A stretch of DNA of 64,000 nt, from NCBI RefSeq assembly GCF_026262505.1, contig NC_067203.1:9424001-9488000 (forward strand). The letters run 5' to 3'. Position numbers and translations under genes: made by a program. The notes beneath the pieces were generated by a model, which was not told the origin of the DNA, did not search any database, and worked only from the letters and a program-made list of their open reading frames with translations. Numbering within the stretch: the first letter of the stretch is position 1; each line of letters opens with the position of its first letter. The DNA is from Trichomonas vaginalis G3 (lineage: Eukaryota > Parabasalia > Trichomonadida > Trichomonadidae). Of the stretch, positions 51,464-62,900 are shown in pieces.

Positions 51464-53476
51464 ATGAGTTCTGACTATTCAAAACAATATGCTGATTTTA
51501 TAGGGGCGCTTGAAAAGCTCTTCCACATAAAATCTAATGAACCTATCGAAGATATGTGCAGTATAATTACAAATACTTTGATTTCGAAGTATCAACTTAC
51601 AATAAATCAACTTACAAAGTTAATTCGTGAAGCAATTAGATACAATTATGCATCTGGAGCGAATTATGTCAAAATACTTGAACAGATCGGGGCTGACCTA
51701 ACCGGAGTTTCGGATTACCATTTTGAAACGGAGGGTTCGATTAAATTTATAGTTATGCATGATCAAATTGATAAGTTCAAGGAATATTTAACTCAAAATT
51801 CAATATCTGGTGATATTTTTCTCAAAATTCCTAATTTTGTGTACAATGCTTATCACTATCTAAAATTTTTTGCAGAGTTATCACTAATTGAAGCATGTGC
51901 CTACTTTGGATCTGTTAACATTTTTTATTTCTTGATTTCGAACCAAATCAGTGAAATAACTGAAAGGTGTTTTAGCTACGCAGTAATTGGAGGAAATCAA
52001 GACATCATTAACGAATGCTTGAAAAAACATAAAATGGATATTGATTGTCTCAGAAGCATTATAAGAGCACACAATCACGAATTGCTTGAATATGTTTTAG
52101 ATAGAGAGATATTCGAGCTTGATGATTTATATGGTGAGGATTGGGGAAAAGCAGGGAATTGTATGGGAGATGCAAATTATAGACCTATTTATAAAGATAT
52201 CATCAGATATCAAAACCTTAATGCCGTATTTCTTCTATTCAAAAGGAACAAATATTACATCTTTCCATGGGGTGCTGTTTTTCCGCAAACAATAGATATT
52301 TTCAAAAACAATACATTTTCTAACAAACATAATCACACTAAATGTGAAATTATTTATTTTGCATGTAAATCGAAAAATTCTGATATTTGCAGATTATTAC
52401 TTGAGTCATACAATCAAAATATAGTCAACAATAATGAAGGAGATGATGAATGTATTTCACATGGTATATATATCAGTGAAAAAGATAAATATAGAAAAAC
52501 CGCCCTTTATTATGCAGCAAAATATAATAGTAAGGAAACAGCTGAACTTCTTATTGCACATGGTATAGATTTCAGTGAAAAAGATAATGATGGATATACC
52601 GCTCTTCATTTTGCAGCACGTTATAATAGTAAAGAAACAGCCGAACTTCTTATTTCACATGGTATAAATATCAATGAAAAAGATAAATATGGAAGAACCG
52701 CTCTTCATATTGCAGCAATTTATAATCGTAAAGAAACAGCCGAACTTCTTATTTCACATGGTATAAATATCATTGAAAAAGATAATAATGGAGAAACAGC
52801 TCTTCATCATGCAGCACGTTATAATAATAAAGAAACAGCTGAACTTCTTATTTCACATGGTGCAAACATCATTGAAAAAGATAAATATGGAGCAACCGCT
52901 CTTCATCATGCAGCACGTTATAATAATAAAGAAACAGCTGAACTTCTTATTTCACATGGTGCAAACATCATTGAAAAAGATAATAATGGAGCAACCGCTC
53001 TTCATCATGCAGCACGTTATAATAATAAAGAAACAGCTGAACTTCTTATTTCACATGGTATAAATATCAATGAAAAAGATAAATATGGAAGAACCGCTCT
53101 TCATATTGCAGCAAGTAATAATAGTAAAGAAACAGCCGAACTTCTTATTTCACATGGTATAAATATCAGTGAAAAAGATGAATATGGACAAACCGCTCTT
53201 CATCATGCAGCACGTTATAATAATAAAGAAACAGCCGAACTTCTTATTTCACATGGTATAAATATCATTGAAAAAGATAATAATGGAGCAACCGCTCTTC
53301 ATATTGCAGCAATTTATAATAGTAAAGAAACAGCCAAACTTCTTATTTCACATGGTATAGATATCAGTGAAAAAGATAATGATGGAGCAACCGCTCTTTA
53401 TTATGCAGCAAAATATAATAATAAAGAAACAGCCGAACTTCTTAGAGTACACCTGAAAATCTGCGACATTTTTTAA
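51464..53476 (+). CDS. Ankyrin-repeat protein with trichomonad-specific N-terminus
   Basis: The 670-residue protein starts with an ATG. Residues 1-330 form an N-terminal helical region (SSDYSKQYADFIGALEKLFHIK...) with DUF3447-like helices around 140-230 (LIEACAYFGSVNIFYFLIS). From about residue 335 there are ten 33-residue ankyrin repeats of the form HGINIxEKDxxGxTALHxAA, then NNKETAELLIS. At DNA level the 99-bp units are nearly identical, and some adjacent pairs differ by only a few bases. The last repeat breaks into a non-ankyrin tail (RVHLKICDIF), where the frame runs into a decayed ankyrin fragment. Ankyrin stacks bind other proteins. Family members number in the hundreds in trichomonads, and their roles are mostly unknown. 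Confidence 0.85.
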   Translation: MSSDYSKQYADFIGALEKLFHIKSNEPIEDMCSIITNTLISKYQLTINQLTKLIREAIRYNYASGANYVKILEQIGADLTGVSDYHFETEGSIKFIVMHDQIDKFKEYLTQNSISGDIFLKIPNFVYNAYHYLKFFAELSLIEACAYFGSVNIFYFLISNQISEITERCFSYAVIGGNQDIINECLKKHKMDIDCLRSIIRAHNHELLEYVLDREIFELDDLYGEDWGKAGNCMGDANYRPIYKDIIRYQNLNAVFLLFKRNKYYIFPWGAVFPQTIDIFKNNTFSNKHNHTKCEIIYFACKSKNSDICRLLLESYNQNIVNNNEGDDECISHGIYISEKDKYRKTALYYAAKYNSKETAELLIAHGIDFSEKDNDGYTALHFAARYNSKETAELLISHGININEKDKYGRTALHIAAIYNRKETAELLISHGINIIEKDNNGETALHHAARYNNKETAELLISHGANIIEKDKYGATALHHAARYNNKETAELLISHGANIIEKDNNGATALHHAARYNNKETAELLISHGININEKDKYGRTALHIAASNNSKETAELLISHGINISEKDEYGQTALHHAARYNNKETAELLISHGINIIEKDNNGATALHIAAIYNSKETAKLLISHGIDISEKDNDGATALYYAAKYNNKETAELLRVHLKICDIF

Positions 53477-53499
53477 GAAATTTCTCAAATTTTTTTGCA

Positions 53500-53860
53500 G
53501 ATTTCCAGGAACCCTATTCTAAAATTTAGGAATCCTGATATTTTTGAATTTGAGAGCTTTCAAAAGATCCCCTTCTTAAAGCATGCGAAGAAAGAAATCT
53601 CGAACTTATTAAATCTCTTATTAGATTCTAAACAAGTAAAATCTTTAGATGAGCCACTCTTTCTTGCATTAATTAATGGTTGTCTTGAAGTTGTTGAATA
53701 AATTATCTCTGTCGGAGCTGATAAAAGAAGCAAAGGATAAAGATGTCGAGACTGCTCTTGATGTTGCAAAAGGTTCTGTGAAAAAATACTTATTGGAAAT
53801 AATATCTGTTGGAGTTCAATTATTTGTCTTAAAAATTACATTTAATGAAGATATATTATA
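53500..53860 (+). pseudogene. Decayed ankyrin-type tail from another gene
   Basis: Short pieces in different frames read DEPLFLALINGCLEVVE, then IISVGADKRS, then DVETALDVAKG. Together they have the spacing of ankyrin helices, in wording different from the repeats just upstream. One in-frame TAA and at least one frameshift separate them. They appear to be the 3' end of a different ankyrin gene joined behind the intact one, perhaps by recombination. Confidence 0.5.
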
Positions 53861-53972
53861 ACAGAGTGCTTTTTTTTTAAAAAAAAAACTGAGAATAAAA
53901 TACAAATATAATTTATATAAAACAACAGAATAACAAAAAAATCGCATTAAAATAAACAAATAAAAAATAAAA

Positions 53973-56756
53973 TCATTCTTCTGCTTGTTCGGCAGCTTTG
54001 AGTAAGGAGAGGCCTATTTCATTAAGGGATCCCATCTCATTATCTCTCTCCATCTGTTCCTCCTTTACCTCCTTCATATCGATGAGTAAATTGACTGCAT
54101 CTCTAAATCTGTCGACTGCATTCGACATTTCTAAGGAAGGAAGCAGCTGGTAGTATCTATCGAGGAATGCTGCCACTGAAACAACATTTGCAGGTGGATC
54201 CTTCGCTATTACTCCAAGTAAAAGCGCAGATATCTCAGATTGCGACAAATTGTCGACATCGCAAAGGGAAGGAAGGGATTTGATAGCTGTAAGAATAATC
54301 CTTGTAATATCTATAGGATTATTGTACCATTGGACATCGCTGATCGTGATTGGCTTTCGATTTACAAGCGCTCCAAGTGTTGCAAATTTTGAGGCCTTTT
54401 TCATCGTCTTTGTATTCAATTTTAATTTCTGAGTGGGAATTTTGAGAACCAAAGGAGCTTTTGAGAGGAAAAGTTGGTTTTGCTTTGAAAATGAGCATAA
54501 GTCGAGTTGTGAAGTTCCTGCTGATATGTAAGCGGAGTCAAAACTATTCCTTATCAGAGCTACAACTAATATCTGGTGTATCGGATCGAAATTTAATTTC
54601 AATTTGTTATAAATGTAATTTTCATGCATAAATATCTTCTGTAAGAACTCCGCAACATTTCCACATATCAAATCTTTAACAGCCGATACGTCATATCGTT
54701 CAGGCGATGGATGTGCGCTGAAATATTTTTGTAATTGGTACTCTAAATCGCTTTGCTGCAGCGAGAAAGGGTTATTTCCCAATCTACTCTTTATTTCAGT
54801 CACTTGTTGTCTGATATCGCTAAGGTTTATATGCGGAAGTTTCGTTAACTGCTGACATTTATTATCAATTTTTGTTCTTTGCCTTCTCAGCCTGAAGAAG
54901 TTCTGAGAAGAGTTGACCTCGTTGATCATATTCCTCTGCAGCATCTTTATGTTAACGAAAACATGCTGGTGCTGGGTCACAGCTCCGACTAATTCGCATG
55001 CAATTCTTACGAAATCATTTACGATAGAGATCTGGTACTCAGAAATTTGGGTATCGTAATCTAACAACAATGACCTACATCCGGCTGCAAGAATCTTGTT
55101 GGTCGTGGAGTATTGAGATGGCAAAGGATATTGTTTCGAGTCTTTCGAGACATGGAGAGAATCTAAGAACTCCTGGGCATAGTCAATGAAATCTTCGAGC
55201 TCAAAAATACATCGCTGTTGGTCTACGTTGTTCTTTTGTAGATCTGAATAAACATATGAATACGCGGTAGGATGAATACCGATGTTTCGTAATGTACCGC
55301 ATACACAGACATCTTCTACGTCATATGGGAGCTTCACTTTCTGTCGATATGACCCACTTTCGATTAATGTACTCGATGTTGACTTGAAAGGGAAAGTTTT
55401 GAGTTTACTCGTGGAGCTACTGAGTCTCTTGTATAAGTTCTGGAAGTTCTCCACATTTGAGACCTTTTTTATTTGGAAAAAGTTCGATAAAAATTCAACA
55501 TTCGCAAAAGATTGGGAACAAGCGCTCGCAGCTGATTCTATACATTGCTTGGCCCATGGGATAATTGAAAATGTGTCTTCTGAGAGAATTGTAAGTAACT
55601 GTAGCACTCTGTGAAGATATTTATTTTTAATTGTTGCTAATTTAACGAAACAGAACAATCCATTGGCATAAAGCTTGAACCATTTGATTGCTTCATCGTT
55701 ATGACCAAGTTTTATCAACACATCTGCTAAAAATGATGCTGATAATCTCATATAAATTTTAGATGTTGTCATTTTACGAGTAAAGAAGCGCATTGTTGTT
55801 AGTAAAGCTTCTTCGCTACTTTGTAGTGCTGTATCATGTAGTATTTGCATTTCGTAAACTGAATTTAAGGCTTGTTTCATTAAAATCTCGATAAATTGGT
55901 CTGCTTTTATGTATTTACCCACTTGTTGGTAACTATACTTCAAAACAAGGCTGCGTACAATGGGAGATTGCGTTGTTGAAGCAACTAAAGAAGATATTCT
56001 ACTTAGAGCGTCTTCTTGAGTTGCGTTTGGTAGCCAGCATTGATTTAATTGAACAATGCATCTAAAGAATGAAATAGAATCTTCGTTACTTGAGTATTTA
56101 ATTAATTTCAATAATCTTGCGTAAAGTGAGGAAAATATTCCTTCTGCCAGAGTTATTTCAGGTCCAGCTTGCAATACAAGTGATGTAAGAAGGTCGGCGA
56201 GCTCTAGATTATCTTGTGAGTTACTGTGAGATTTGTTTGAATCTGGATTTTGTTCTAAAAACGTAATAAATAGGTCAATGATTCGCTCGATGGATCCGTT
56301 TTCTGTAATAAATTTTATCCATTTTGGATTTTGATGTATTTGGAGGTAATTAAAAACTCTGATCGTTAAACTCGGGTCGGAAACGACACAAATAAAGTGT
56401 CTGAGGAAAAACTGTGAATAGTTATCTTTGCAAAATTGGTTAATATGATTGATGCATTTATCCATTGTATCCAACTTCAAGTCTGTTTGATATTTATATA
56501 AAAATACGACAAAATCAGGGAAGTTTACGAGTGGGTCGGGTATTTCGTTGATGTTTAATATCTGTTTTAGTTGTTCTACTATGCTCTGCCAATAACTTCC
56601 TTTATTGGGTTCTGTGCAAAATAAAGAATGAAGAAGTGGTGAAATATTAGACCAGATAACGCTCATTTCCAATTCCTCTTGGATTTCTGGAACGGAAGAG
56701 GCATCTCTATCAGGACTTATTAGGGCGTTCCACCAACGAAACGCTGCCTCCCGCAT
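53973..56756 (-). CDS. Large helical protein with C-terminal VPS9-like segment
   Basis: The 927-residue protein starts with an ATG. It is predicted almost wholly helical, with no signal peptide or membrane segment. Most of it is unrecognised. Near the C-terminus, DITRIILTAIKSLPSL followed by LSQSEISALLLGVIAKDPPA, then NVVSVAAFLDRYYQLLP, resembles the core of VPS9 domains. These read aDdllPlliyvIikanPp-l-Snl-yier and activate Rab5-family GTPases on endosomes. If so, the aspartate usually needed for exchange (D in the first motif) is replaced by Ser or Glu. This is a pattern-based call of modest strength. A large trichomonad-specific scaffold is the alternative. The final 40 residues are acidic. 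Confidence 0.6.
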   Translation of the reverse strand: MREAAFRWWNALISPDRDASSVPEIQEELEMSVIWSNISPLLHSLFCTEPNKGSYWQSIVEQLKQILNINEIPDPLVNFPDFVVFLYKYQTDLKLDTMDKCINHINQFCKDNYSQFFLRHFICVVSDPSLTIRVFNYLQIHQNPKWIKFITENGSIERIIDLFITFLEQNPDSNKSHSNSQDNLELADLLTSLVLQAGPEITLAEGIFSSLYARLLKLIKYSSNEDSISFFRCIVQLNQCWLPNATQEDALSRISSLVASTTQSPIVRSLVLKYSYQQVGKYIKADQFIEILMKQALNSVYEMQILHDTALQSSEEALLTTMRFFTRKMTTSKIYMRLSASFLADVLIKLGHNDEAIKWFKLYANGLFCFVKLATIKNKYLHRVLQLLTILSEDTFSIIPWAKQCIESAASACSQSFANVEFLSNFFQIKKVSNVENFQNLYKRLSSSTSKLKTFPFKSTSSTLIESGSYRQKVKLPYDVEDVCVCGTLRNIGIHPTAYSYVYSDLQKNNVDQQRCIFELEDFIDYAQEFLDSLHVSKDSKQYPLPSQYSTTNKILAAGCRSLLLDYDTQISEYQISIVNDFVRIACELVGAVTQHQHVFVNIKMLQRNMINEVNSSQNFFRLRRQRTKIDNKCQQLTKLPHINLSDIRQQVTEIKSRLGNNPFSLQQSDLEYQLQKYFSAHPSPERYDVSAVKDLICGNVAEFLQKIFMHENYIYNKLKLNFDPIHQILVVALIRNSFDSAYISAGTSQLDLCSFSKQNQLFLSKAPLVLKIPTQKLKLNTKTMKKASKFATLGALVNRKPITISDVQWYNNPIDITRIILTAIKSLPSLCDVDNLSQSEISALLLGVIAKDPPANVVSVAAFLDRYYQLLPSLEMSNAVDRFRDAVNLLIDMKEVKEEQMERDNEMGSLNEIGLSLLKAAEQAEE

Positions 56757-57622
56757 TGACAGATTTATCTGATTCAGAAAAAATCTGATGAAAAAAAAAT
56801 CATTGATAAAATATTGAAAATAGGCATAAGGCCAATACGATAATTTTTGAGAAAATTAGAGACGTTGAAAAATTTATCATGACTGTGAAAAACTTTATAA
56901 TTGAATAGAAATTAATCGTATCATCTCAAAATTTGAACGATAAACACTAGTTACACATCAAGCACCTAACGTAATGTTGAATTCATAGTATTAATTCGAA
57001 CAAAAAAAGAATTAAAGGCCTTTGAAAAGTTGTTATGAATTCGAATACATATTGTTGAAAAAACTCCATTCATTTAGACTAGTCTAAATTAAATCATCAT
57101 AATGAACGTTATAATTTTGAATAATTGACGATTATTATTCATCAAAATTGGATATTTACCTTTTGAAAGTTAAAAGCAATAACCAACGATCTATTTATTA
57201 TTGTCATTGGTATGGCCATAGAAATTTTTTTAATTTTAGGTTACCTCATTCATCTTGATAAAGGTTTTGTTCTTTCTAGCTGAGTGTATAAAGAGGCGTT
57301 CGCTCATATTATCTTCATGATTTTTTTCATCCTCACAAGTGAAAATATCCATCAGTCTATACAAATATCTTAAAAAGGTTAAAAAAAACCTTTTGTTAGA
57401 CATTGTCATTGAGAAAATACTCTCAAATTAGTCGAATGTGAAAATGAATATATATGGAAAACACATTCTCTACTTATAATTTGATATATTCGAATTTATC
57501 ACTATCTCTTATTTTGTATAATTGATATGTTTGTGTTAATGCTCATTTGATTAAAAGAACTAGAATAGCTTTAATAGATATTAGTTTAATCAATACAAAC
57601 AAAAAATATAAAAATAATCTAA
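56757..57622. other. 0.87-kb intergenic region
   Basis: AT-rich sequence between the start of the large helical gene and the 3' end of the short acidic gene. No supportable feature is visible. Confidence 0.35.
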
Positions 57623-58276
57623 CTAGTTTTGAGTAATGTACTCACAAAATCTCTTTTTGAGCAATCGAGAAGGATACCAATCAACTACTGTTCTTTTTTG
57701 TTTCTTCCCAAAAAAGTTATCAACGATCATTCTTTCACCTTCTTGGATGAATAATTTCCCAAAATCAAAATTTTCCAATTCTTCATCTTCGTCTAGTTCT
57801 TGGAGAGATTTCCTTTCAGTAGATTTTTCATTTTTATGGGGATCAATTTCGATGACTGGTTCTTTGCTTTTTGTTTCATTCTGTATGTCGTTTTTAAGTG
57901 TTTCTGGATTTGGTTTTGGTCCAATAAAATTTGGATTATCATAATCATGATATTTTTGAGAAAATAAATGCTGTAACTCGCTTGTCTCTTGTGGGGTTTC
58001 TGAATCTTCTTTGTCATTCTTAGTTTCTGAAGTAGATTCATTTTTTGTTTGATTTGTACTTGAAATTGAAGAAGAATAACTTGCATTAGTCTGTTGAGCA
58101 AAGAATTTTAAATTCATTTTTGCAAAGTTTATTGATGCTTTACCATCATTATCTGGTTTTTGTGCATTTGAATCTTCATCTTTAGGATGAGATACTTCAG
58201 ATATGGATTCTGGTATAGTTTTACTTTCTATATTTTCTACTGGAAGCTGTATTACATTTACTTTCCTGCGTCGCAT
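57623..58276 (-). CDS. Acidic low-complexity protein with GPATCH1-like C-terminal motif
   Basis: The 217-residue protein has a basic start (MRRRKVNVIQLP), then a long Ser/Thr/Glu/Asn/Lys-rich disordered middle. The end is more ordered: DFGKLFIQEGERMIVDNFFG, then VVDWYPSRLLKKRFCEYI. The W-x-P-x-x-L-L-x-K-R-F pattern resembles a segment of the spliceosome-associated protein GPATCH1 and its plant relative TGH, but the G-patch itself is absent. If related, it would be a reduced nuclear or splicing-linked protein. The 65-bp gap to the divergent ARM-like gene implies a shared promoter region. Confidence 0.6.
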   Translation of the reverse strand: MRRRKVNVIQLPVENIESKTIPESISEVSHPKDEDSNAQKPDNDGKASINFAKMNLKFFAQQTNASYSSSISSTNQTKNESTSETKNDKEDSETPQETSELQHLFSQKYHDYDNPNFIGPKPNPETLKNDIQNETKSKEPVIEIDPHKNEKSTERKSLQELDEDEELENFDFGKLFIQEGERMIVDNFFGKKQKRTVVDWYPSRLLKKRFCEYITQN

Positions 58277-58319
58277 AATAATAAAAATTCAGAAAATAAA
58301 CACTTTTTTTTTATTTTTA

Positions 58320-58324
58320 TCATT
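58320..58324 (+). promoter_or_regulatory. Initiator TCATT of the ARM-like gene
   Basis: TCATTTTCC lies upstream of the ATG, with the presumed +1 A at 58322 and a 20-nt leader. It lies in the 65-bp divergent spacer. Confidence 0.6.
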
Positions 58325-58341
58325 TTCCTTTTATTGGCTGC

Positions 58342-59724
58342 ATGAATTTAGGTGAATATAAAGAAGATGAATTAATACCATCAACTGAGGGACAGGACGA
58401 TTTAAATAGTACAAATGGTGAACCAGCATTTGATGAATCAGACAAATCTTTCATTGAGGAAAGAATTAATTCAATTCGTCAAGGAAATCTAGACGATATC
58501 ATTCCTCTCTGTGATAAGTGTCGCTGCTATGATTTCAGTATGATTGAAGAAGTAATTCCAATTGATTTTATTGATATCATTGGAAAACTGCTTATTAGTA
58601 GTCAAAGAGATAATAATTTTGATAACTATTTAATTTATTTATTTGCTGCTGCATCAGATCCATATAGAATTACTTTTAATTATTTATTAACAAATACACT
58701 TATAAATTCAATCATTTCAATCATATGTGCGGACAATTCCTTACTGCATTATGGTGTCCATGCTATTTTTAATATATTCGGAACAGATCCAATCGTATTA
58801 AAAGAAAGTATAATTAATTCGGATTTATTTGATTTTATTTATAATTTAATGCAAAAATCAGAAGATATAGAGTTTCTCAGACTATGTCTTAAATTTTTAA
58901 AAGATTTAACAAAAAATTCAGATAAAGATTTAATTCAAAGGGCTGTTGATATCGTGCGATTAGGAATTCATTCACAAAACAAAGAGTGCGCAGTTATCTT
59001 TCTAGTAGAGATCGGAAAATACTCAACTGTTCATGAAATTCTGAAACATTTTTTCAAACTTGATTTATTCAAAGATATTTTTGAAATTATTGTTGAATTC
59101 ACAAATAATGCAAAAGAGTATGATCAAAATGATGAAAATAATCAATTAATTACAGAATTATTTTTATCATCTGCATTATTACCAATTTTAGCAATTTTTG
59201 ATGGCGATGATGTTGAATTCTCCAACAGATTGATCAATGATGAACTTATTTCTATTATTATCCCAATATTAGAGATAAATAATAACAGAATACAATGTTA
59301 TGCTGTAGATATCTTAGATAAATGTTTGATGTGCAATGAAAGTCTATTAGCTAATATTATAATGAAAGGAGGACTTGATTTCTTCTTAGAGAATATAGAA
59401 GACTTAAACTACAAGCCAAAACTAATGATTGCTATCTTTGTTTGTAATCTTATTTGTACATGTAGTAATTCGGAGTTCTCTCCCGACAAATACAGACATT
59501 TTCTAAATCCATTATTCGCTCTTTTGGAAAGTCGTGGTGCTATAGAACATGTTCTCAATGCATTGATGATTATTGTTAAAAATATCCAAAACGATTTTCA
59601 AAAAAATGAATTTGATGAATATTTGAATATTTTAGAAGATATTTTATCTGATGATGACATTGATGAAAACATTGAATGGAAAATAGAGAGTTTGATTCAT
59701 TTAATTAAACAAGATGATGATTAA
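58342..59724 (+). CDS. ARM/HEAT-like helical-repeat protein, function unknown
   Basis: The 460-residue protein has an acidic N-terminus (EDELIPSTEGQDD). About eight helical repeats of 40-45 residues follow, with the spacing of armadillo repeats (LLTNTLINSIISIICADN, LRLCLKFLKDLTKNSDKD, CYAVDILDKCLMCNES and so on). It resembles the body of importin-alpha in layout but lacks an importin-beta-binding domain and the usual WxxxN cargo ladder. The C-terminus is acidic (IKQDDD). The start is supported by an Inr 20 nt upstream. Confidence 0.7.
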   Translation: MNLGEYKEDELIPSTEGQDDLNSTNGEPAFDESDKSFIEERINSIRQGNLDDIIPLCDKCRCYDFSMIEEVIPIDFIDIIGKLLISSQRDNNFDNYLIYLFAAASDPYRITFNYLLTNTLINSIISIICADNSLLHYGVHAIFNIFGTDPIVLKESIINSDLFDFIYNLMQKSEDIEFLRLCLKFLKDLTKNSDKDLIQRAVDIVRLGIHSQNKECAVIFLVEIGKYSTVHEILKHFFKLDLFKDIFEIIVEFTNNAKEYDQNDENNQLITELFLSSALLPILAIFDGDDVEFSNRLINDELISIIIPILEINNNRIQCYAVDILDKCLMCNESLLANIIMKGGLDFFLENIEDLNYKPKLMIAIFVCNLICTCSNSEFSPDKYRHFLNPLFALLESRGAIEHVLNALMIIVKNIQNDFQKNEFDEYLNILEDILSDDDIDENIEWKIESLIHLIKQDDD

Positions 59725-59958
59725 CTCCTTATATTGTATATATTGTATGATAAATAATCGAATTATGTAGCAAAACTAATGCTTATATAAATAAGAATTT
59801 ATGATTTATATATTAATAAATTCTTCCTTAAAAAGCATCTTGTTTTACAGGAGAAAATATGAGAAAGATGAAGAAAAAGATCAATAGGATCTATATTCTA
59901 AAATTATTAAGCAATTAAAACATACAAAATAGTATTTTTATTTACAAAAAAAAGTATA
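59725..59958. other. Short spacer between convergent genes
   Basis: AT-rich sequence holding the 3' ends of the ARM-like and LRR genes. No other feature. Confidence 0.35.
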
Positions 59959-62900
59959 CTACTCTATTCTTTCACCTGTATACCAGCGTTTCATAGCCCA
60001 GCTGTTTGCCTTCTCCAATCTTGTTGGAAGGAAGCTGATAATCAGTCCAATGAGCATGAATGTGTATGAAATGGTCCACCCAACAACAGCAATTATCAAA
60101 GTAATGGATGAAGCTGAATGATGTTTGAAATTACCAAAAATAGTTGACAAAGACATGAAAAGAGTTCCAATTGTGAAAATCAAATCCGTAGCTCTTTCAT
60201 AAAAATTGAATTTCGAAGGGATGAAGATATAAATAACTAAAATCGCCATTGTTGCAAGCAGAGTGAAAATTGATTTCAATTCAAAGAAATCATCAATGGA
60301 AACTAATAATCTATAAGTAAAATCAAGAATAACGAACCAACTGGAAGCGAAAGTTCGTCCTTCTGATAAAATTTTTGCAGGATTTAGATGATAATGCATG
60401 AAGTCATTGTATTTCCCGAAGTTTTCATTCAACTTTTTAAATCTTGAACTATCATCTGAACCAATTCGAAGGAAAATTGTTCTCCAAACTTCATCTTTTG
60501 AATAATTCCAAATGGATCTCCAATAGCTTTCTTTATCTGACAATTCAAGAGTTTTATGAGCATTTTTATGAATGTGCTGAATTGTATTGATGAAAAACCA
60601 AAAATAAGCAAAACAATTAAATAATAAAAACAAAATTGCATAGGATGGCATCAATTTCCATGAACAGTCGACACTTGGAAAGCTTGAATAATATCCATGA
60701 TTGCATTTCATATTCTTAAACATGAATTCCATACTTGGAAATTGCATCAGAACAATAAAACTCAAACAAATTTGTTGTTTTATGTTCGACCACTCTCTAA
60801 TTTCCTTTGATTCCATTGGTCTTGTGACTTTCTTTGATAAAAAGAAAGAACATATACTTATTGCAATGTCTATCAAAACCCACCAAATGTATTCGTATCT
60901 GAATTTTGTTCCTTTGACAACAAGATTATAAGTAAACTCACTTATCAGCAAAATTACAAGAATCGATACAGAAATTGTTAAATGCCAAAACATTGAATAA
61001 TATTTTATCAATTTCGAATGGGAAATGTGTTTCTGCATGAACCACATCATGAAAATTGGAAGTAATCCATACCAAAAGAACTCAATAAAATTATCAAAAG
61101 GCAACACCAATCTTGCGTTTCTGAAGAATAGAAAAAATTGATTGACATACGTAAACAATGTGAACGTGATTCCTTGAATATATTTTGGATATGATGACCA
61201 ATCATTTGATGCTGTAAAGTATCTAATGTACTGCGCCTTCTCAAAGAATACAAGGAAATAGTCTAAAAATGCTGTTAACTTTGTTACTTCAAATGAAGAA
61301 TTATCTGATTTATTACCTTGAGGATTTCTATATCTATCTTCTTCATCAGCTTCAACTTGTTCAAAATTAGATCCATTATTCCTTACTTTATACCGCCGAA
61401 ATTTCGAATCTTCGAATAAATCATCTTTATATGTGAAGTTGTCATTCATTATGGTAAGAAATGTATTATTCTTGGAAATGCTTAATTTATTATTAACTTC
61501 AATTGCATCCATATTATTTGATTCAAAATTCAGCATTTTTACTGCAAGTCGTTCTGGTGGAGACAATGGAAATGGATTGTTCATGGTGTTTAATACCTCA
61601 ATTTCTCTAAACTTTCTGAAAAACTCTGTATAATCTTTCGTAAAACTAGCTTCAATTACTAGATATTTGAGAGACTTTAATAACTTCAATTGATTCTCCA
61701 GATAATCAGTTCCATCTTCAAAGAAGTGATTATTACCGAGATCTAGGTGCGTCAAATTATCAAGAACAGTTCCATTAAAGTCTAATCTAGTAATTTGATT
61801 TCCATTCATGTCAAGATATTCTAAGAAAGGACAACAATCAGAAATCATTTTCAATTCATCGTTTCCGAGACCGAGATTAGATAATGATAATTTTTTCATA
61901 ACAAATAACTGTAAATTGTAGTTAAATGGAGCATATCTATAACCGGCATAGTTAATACGAGCCATTGTTTTGAAATCTGCGCCAATAAATTCAAATTGAC
62001 TTGATTCATCAGCAATAACCATTCCGCACTTTTTCTCTAAATAATCCTTGATTATTTGATAATTTTTATCATCTCTTTTGCAAACAATGAATTCACATGA
62101 TGGTTTAACTTGCAAAGACTCATTGTAAACAGTTGTTTTATTTGCGAATTCTTCTTCGCTTATGAATTCCCCTTCTTCGATAATCGGATTGATTGCTGTA
62201 ACTTCTCTATCAATGTTAGTAAAAACAACAAATGATATTCTTGAAAGCATCTCTTCGAATAAATTTTCCTGTAAGTAATTTAATTCTTCAAGGTTACTCG
62301 AATCAAAGCATTCATGTAGTTCAGATCCCTTTGTATAACGATTTTGATTATTTTGCAAAGCAAATATTTCTGGATTATTTACTGTTTCAATATGATTTGT
62401 TGAGTTGTTCTCAGGTATATTTGTAATTTGAGTTTGACCTGTTATTACCTGAATTCCTGGTATAATATTATATAAATCATTTGCAATCGCATTTGAATTC
62501 ACACAATTTGTTAAATCAACATAGTTTAATTTCGATCGAGATCTTGGATTATATGAATTATACCCATCAGAATATTTAATGTCTCTCAAAGTTTTATTAT
62601 CTTTTAGAATGAGACAGATTAATTCACTGAATGGTCTAAGACGAAAGTATTTTAATCCGCATCCACTAAGATCAAGGAAAGTTATTTTGTTTAAATAGAT
62701 AACATTGTTCACCTTCCCTCCAGGTTTGAGACAATAGTAATCATTGGGAAGTGTACGAATGGCAGCTTTCATTTGAAGTTCTGCAAAATCTCTAATTCTG
62801 ATTATATGTCTTAATAATCGATAATGTTGTGGTGTTATTTGTATTTTATTGATTTGTATAAGATCGTTACGCATATTGAAGATCTCTAAGAAGCATTTCT

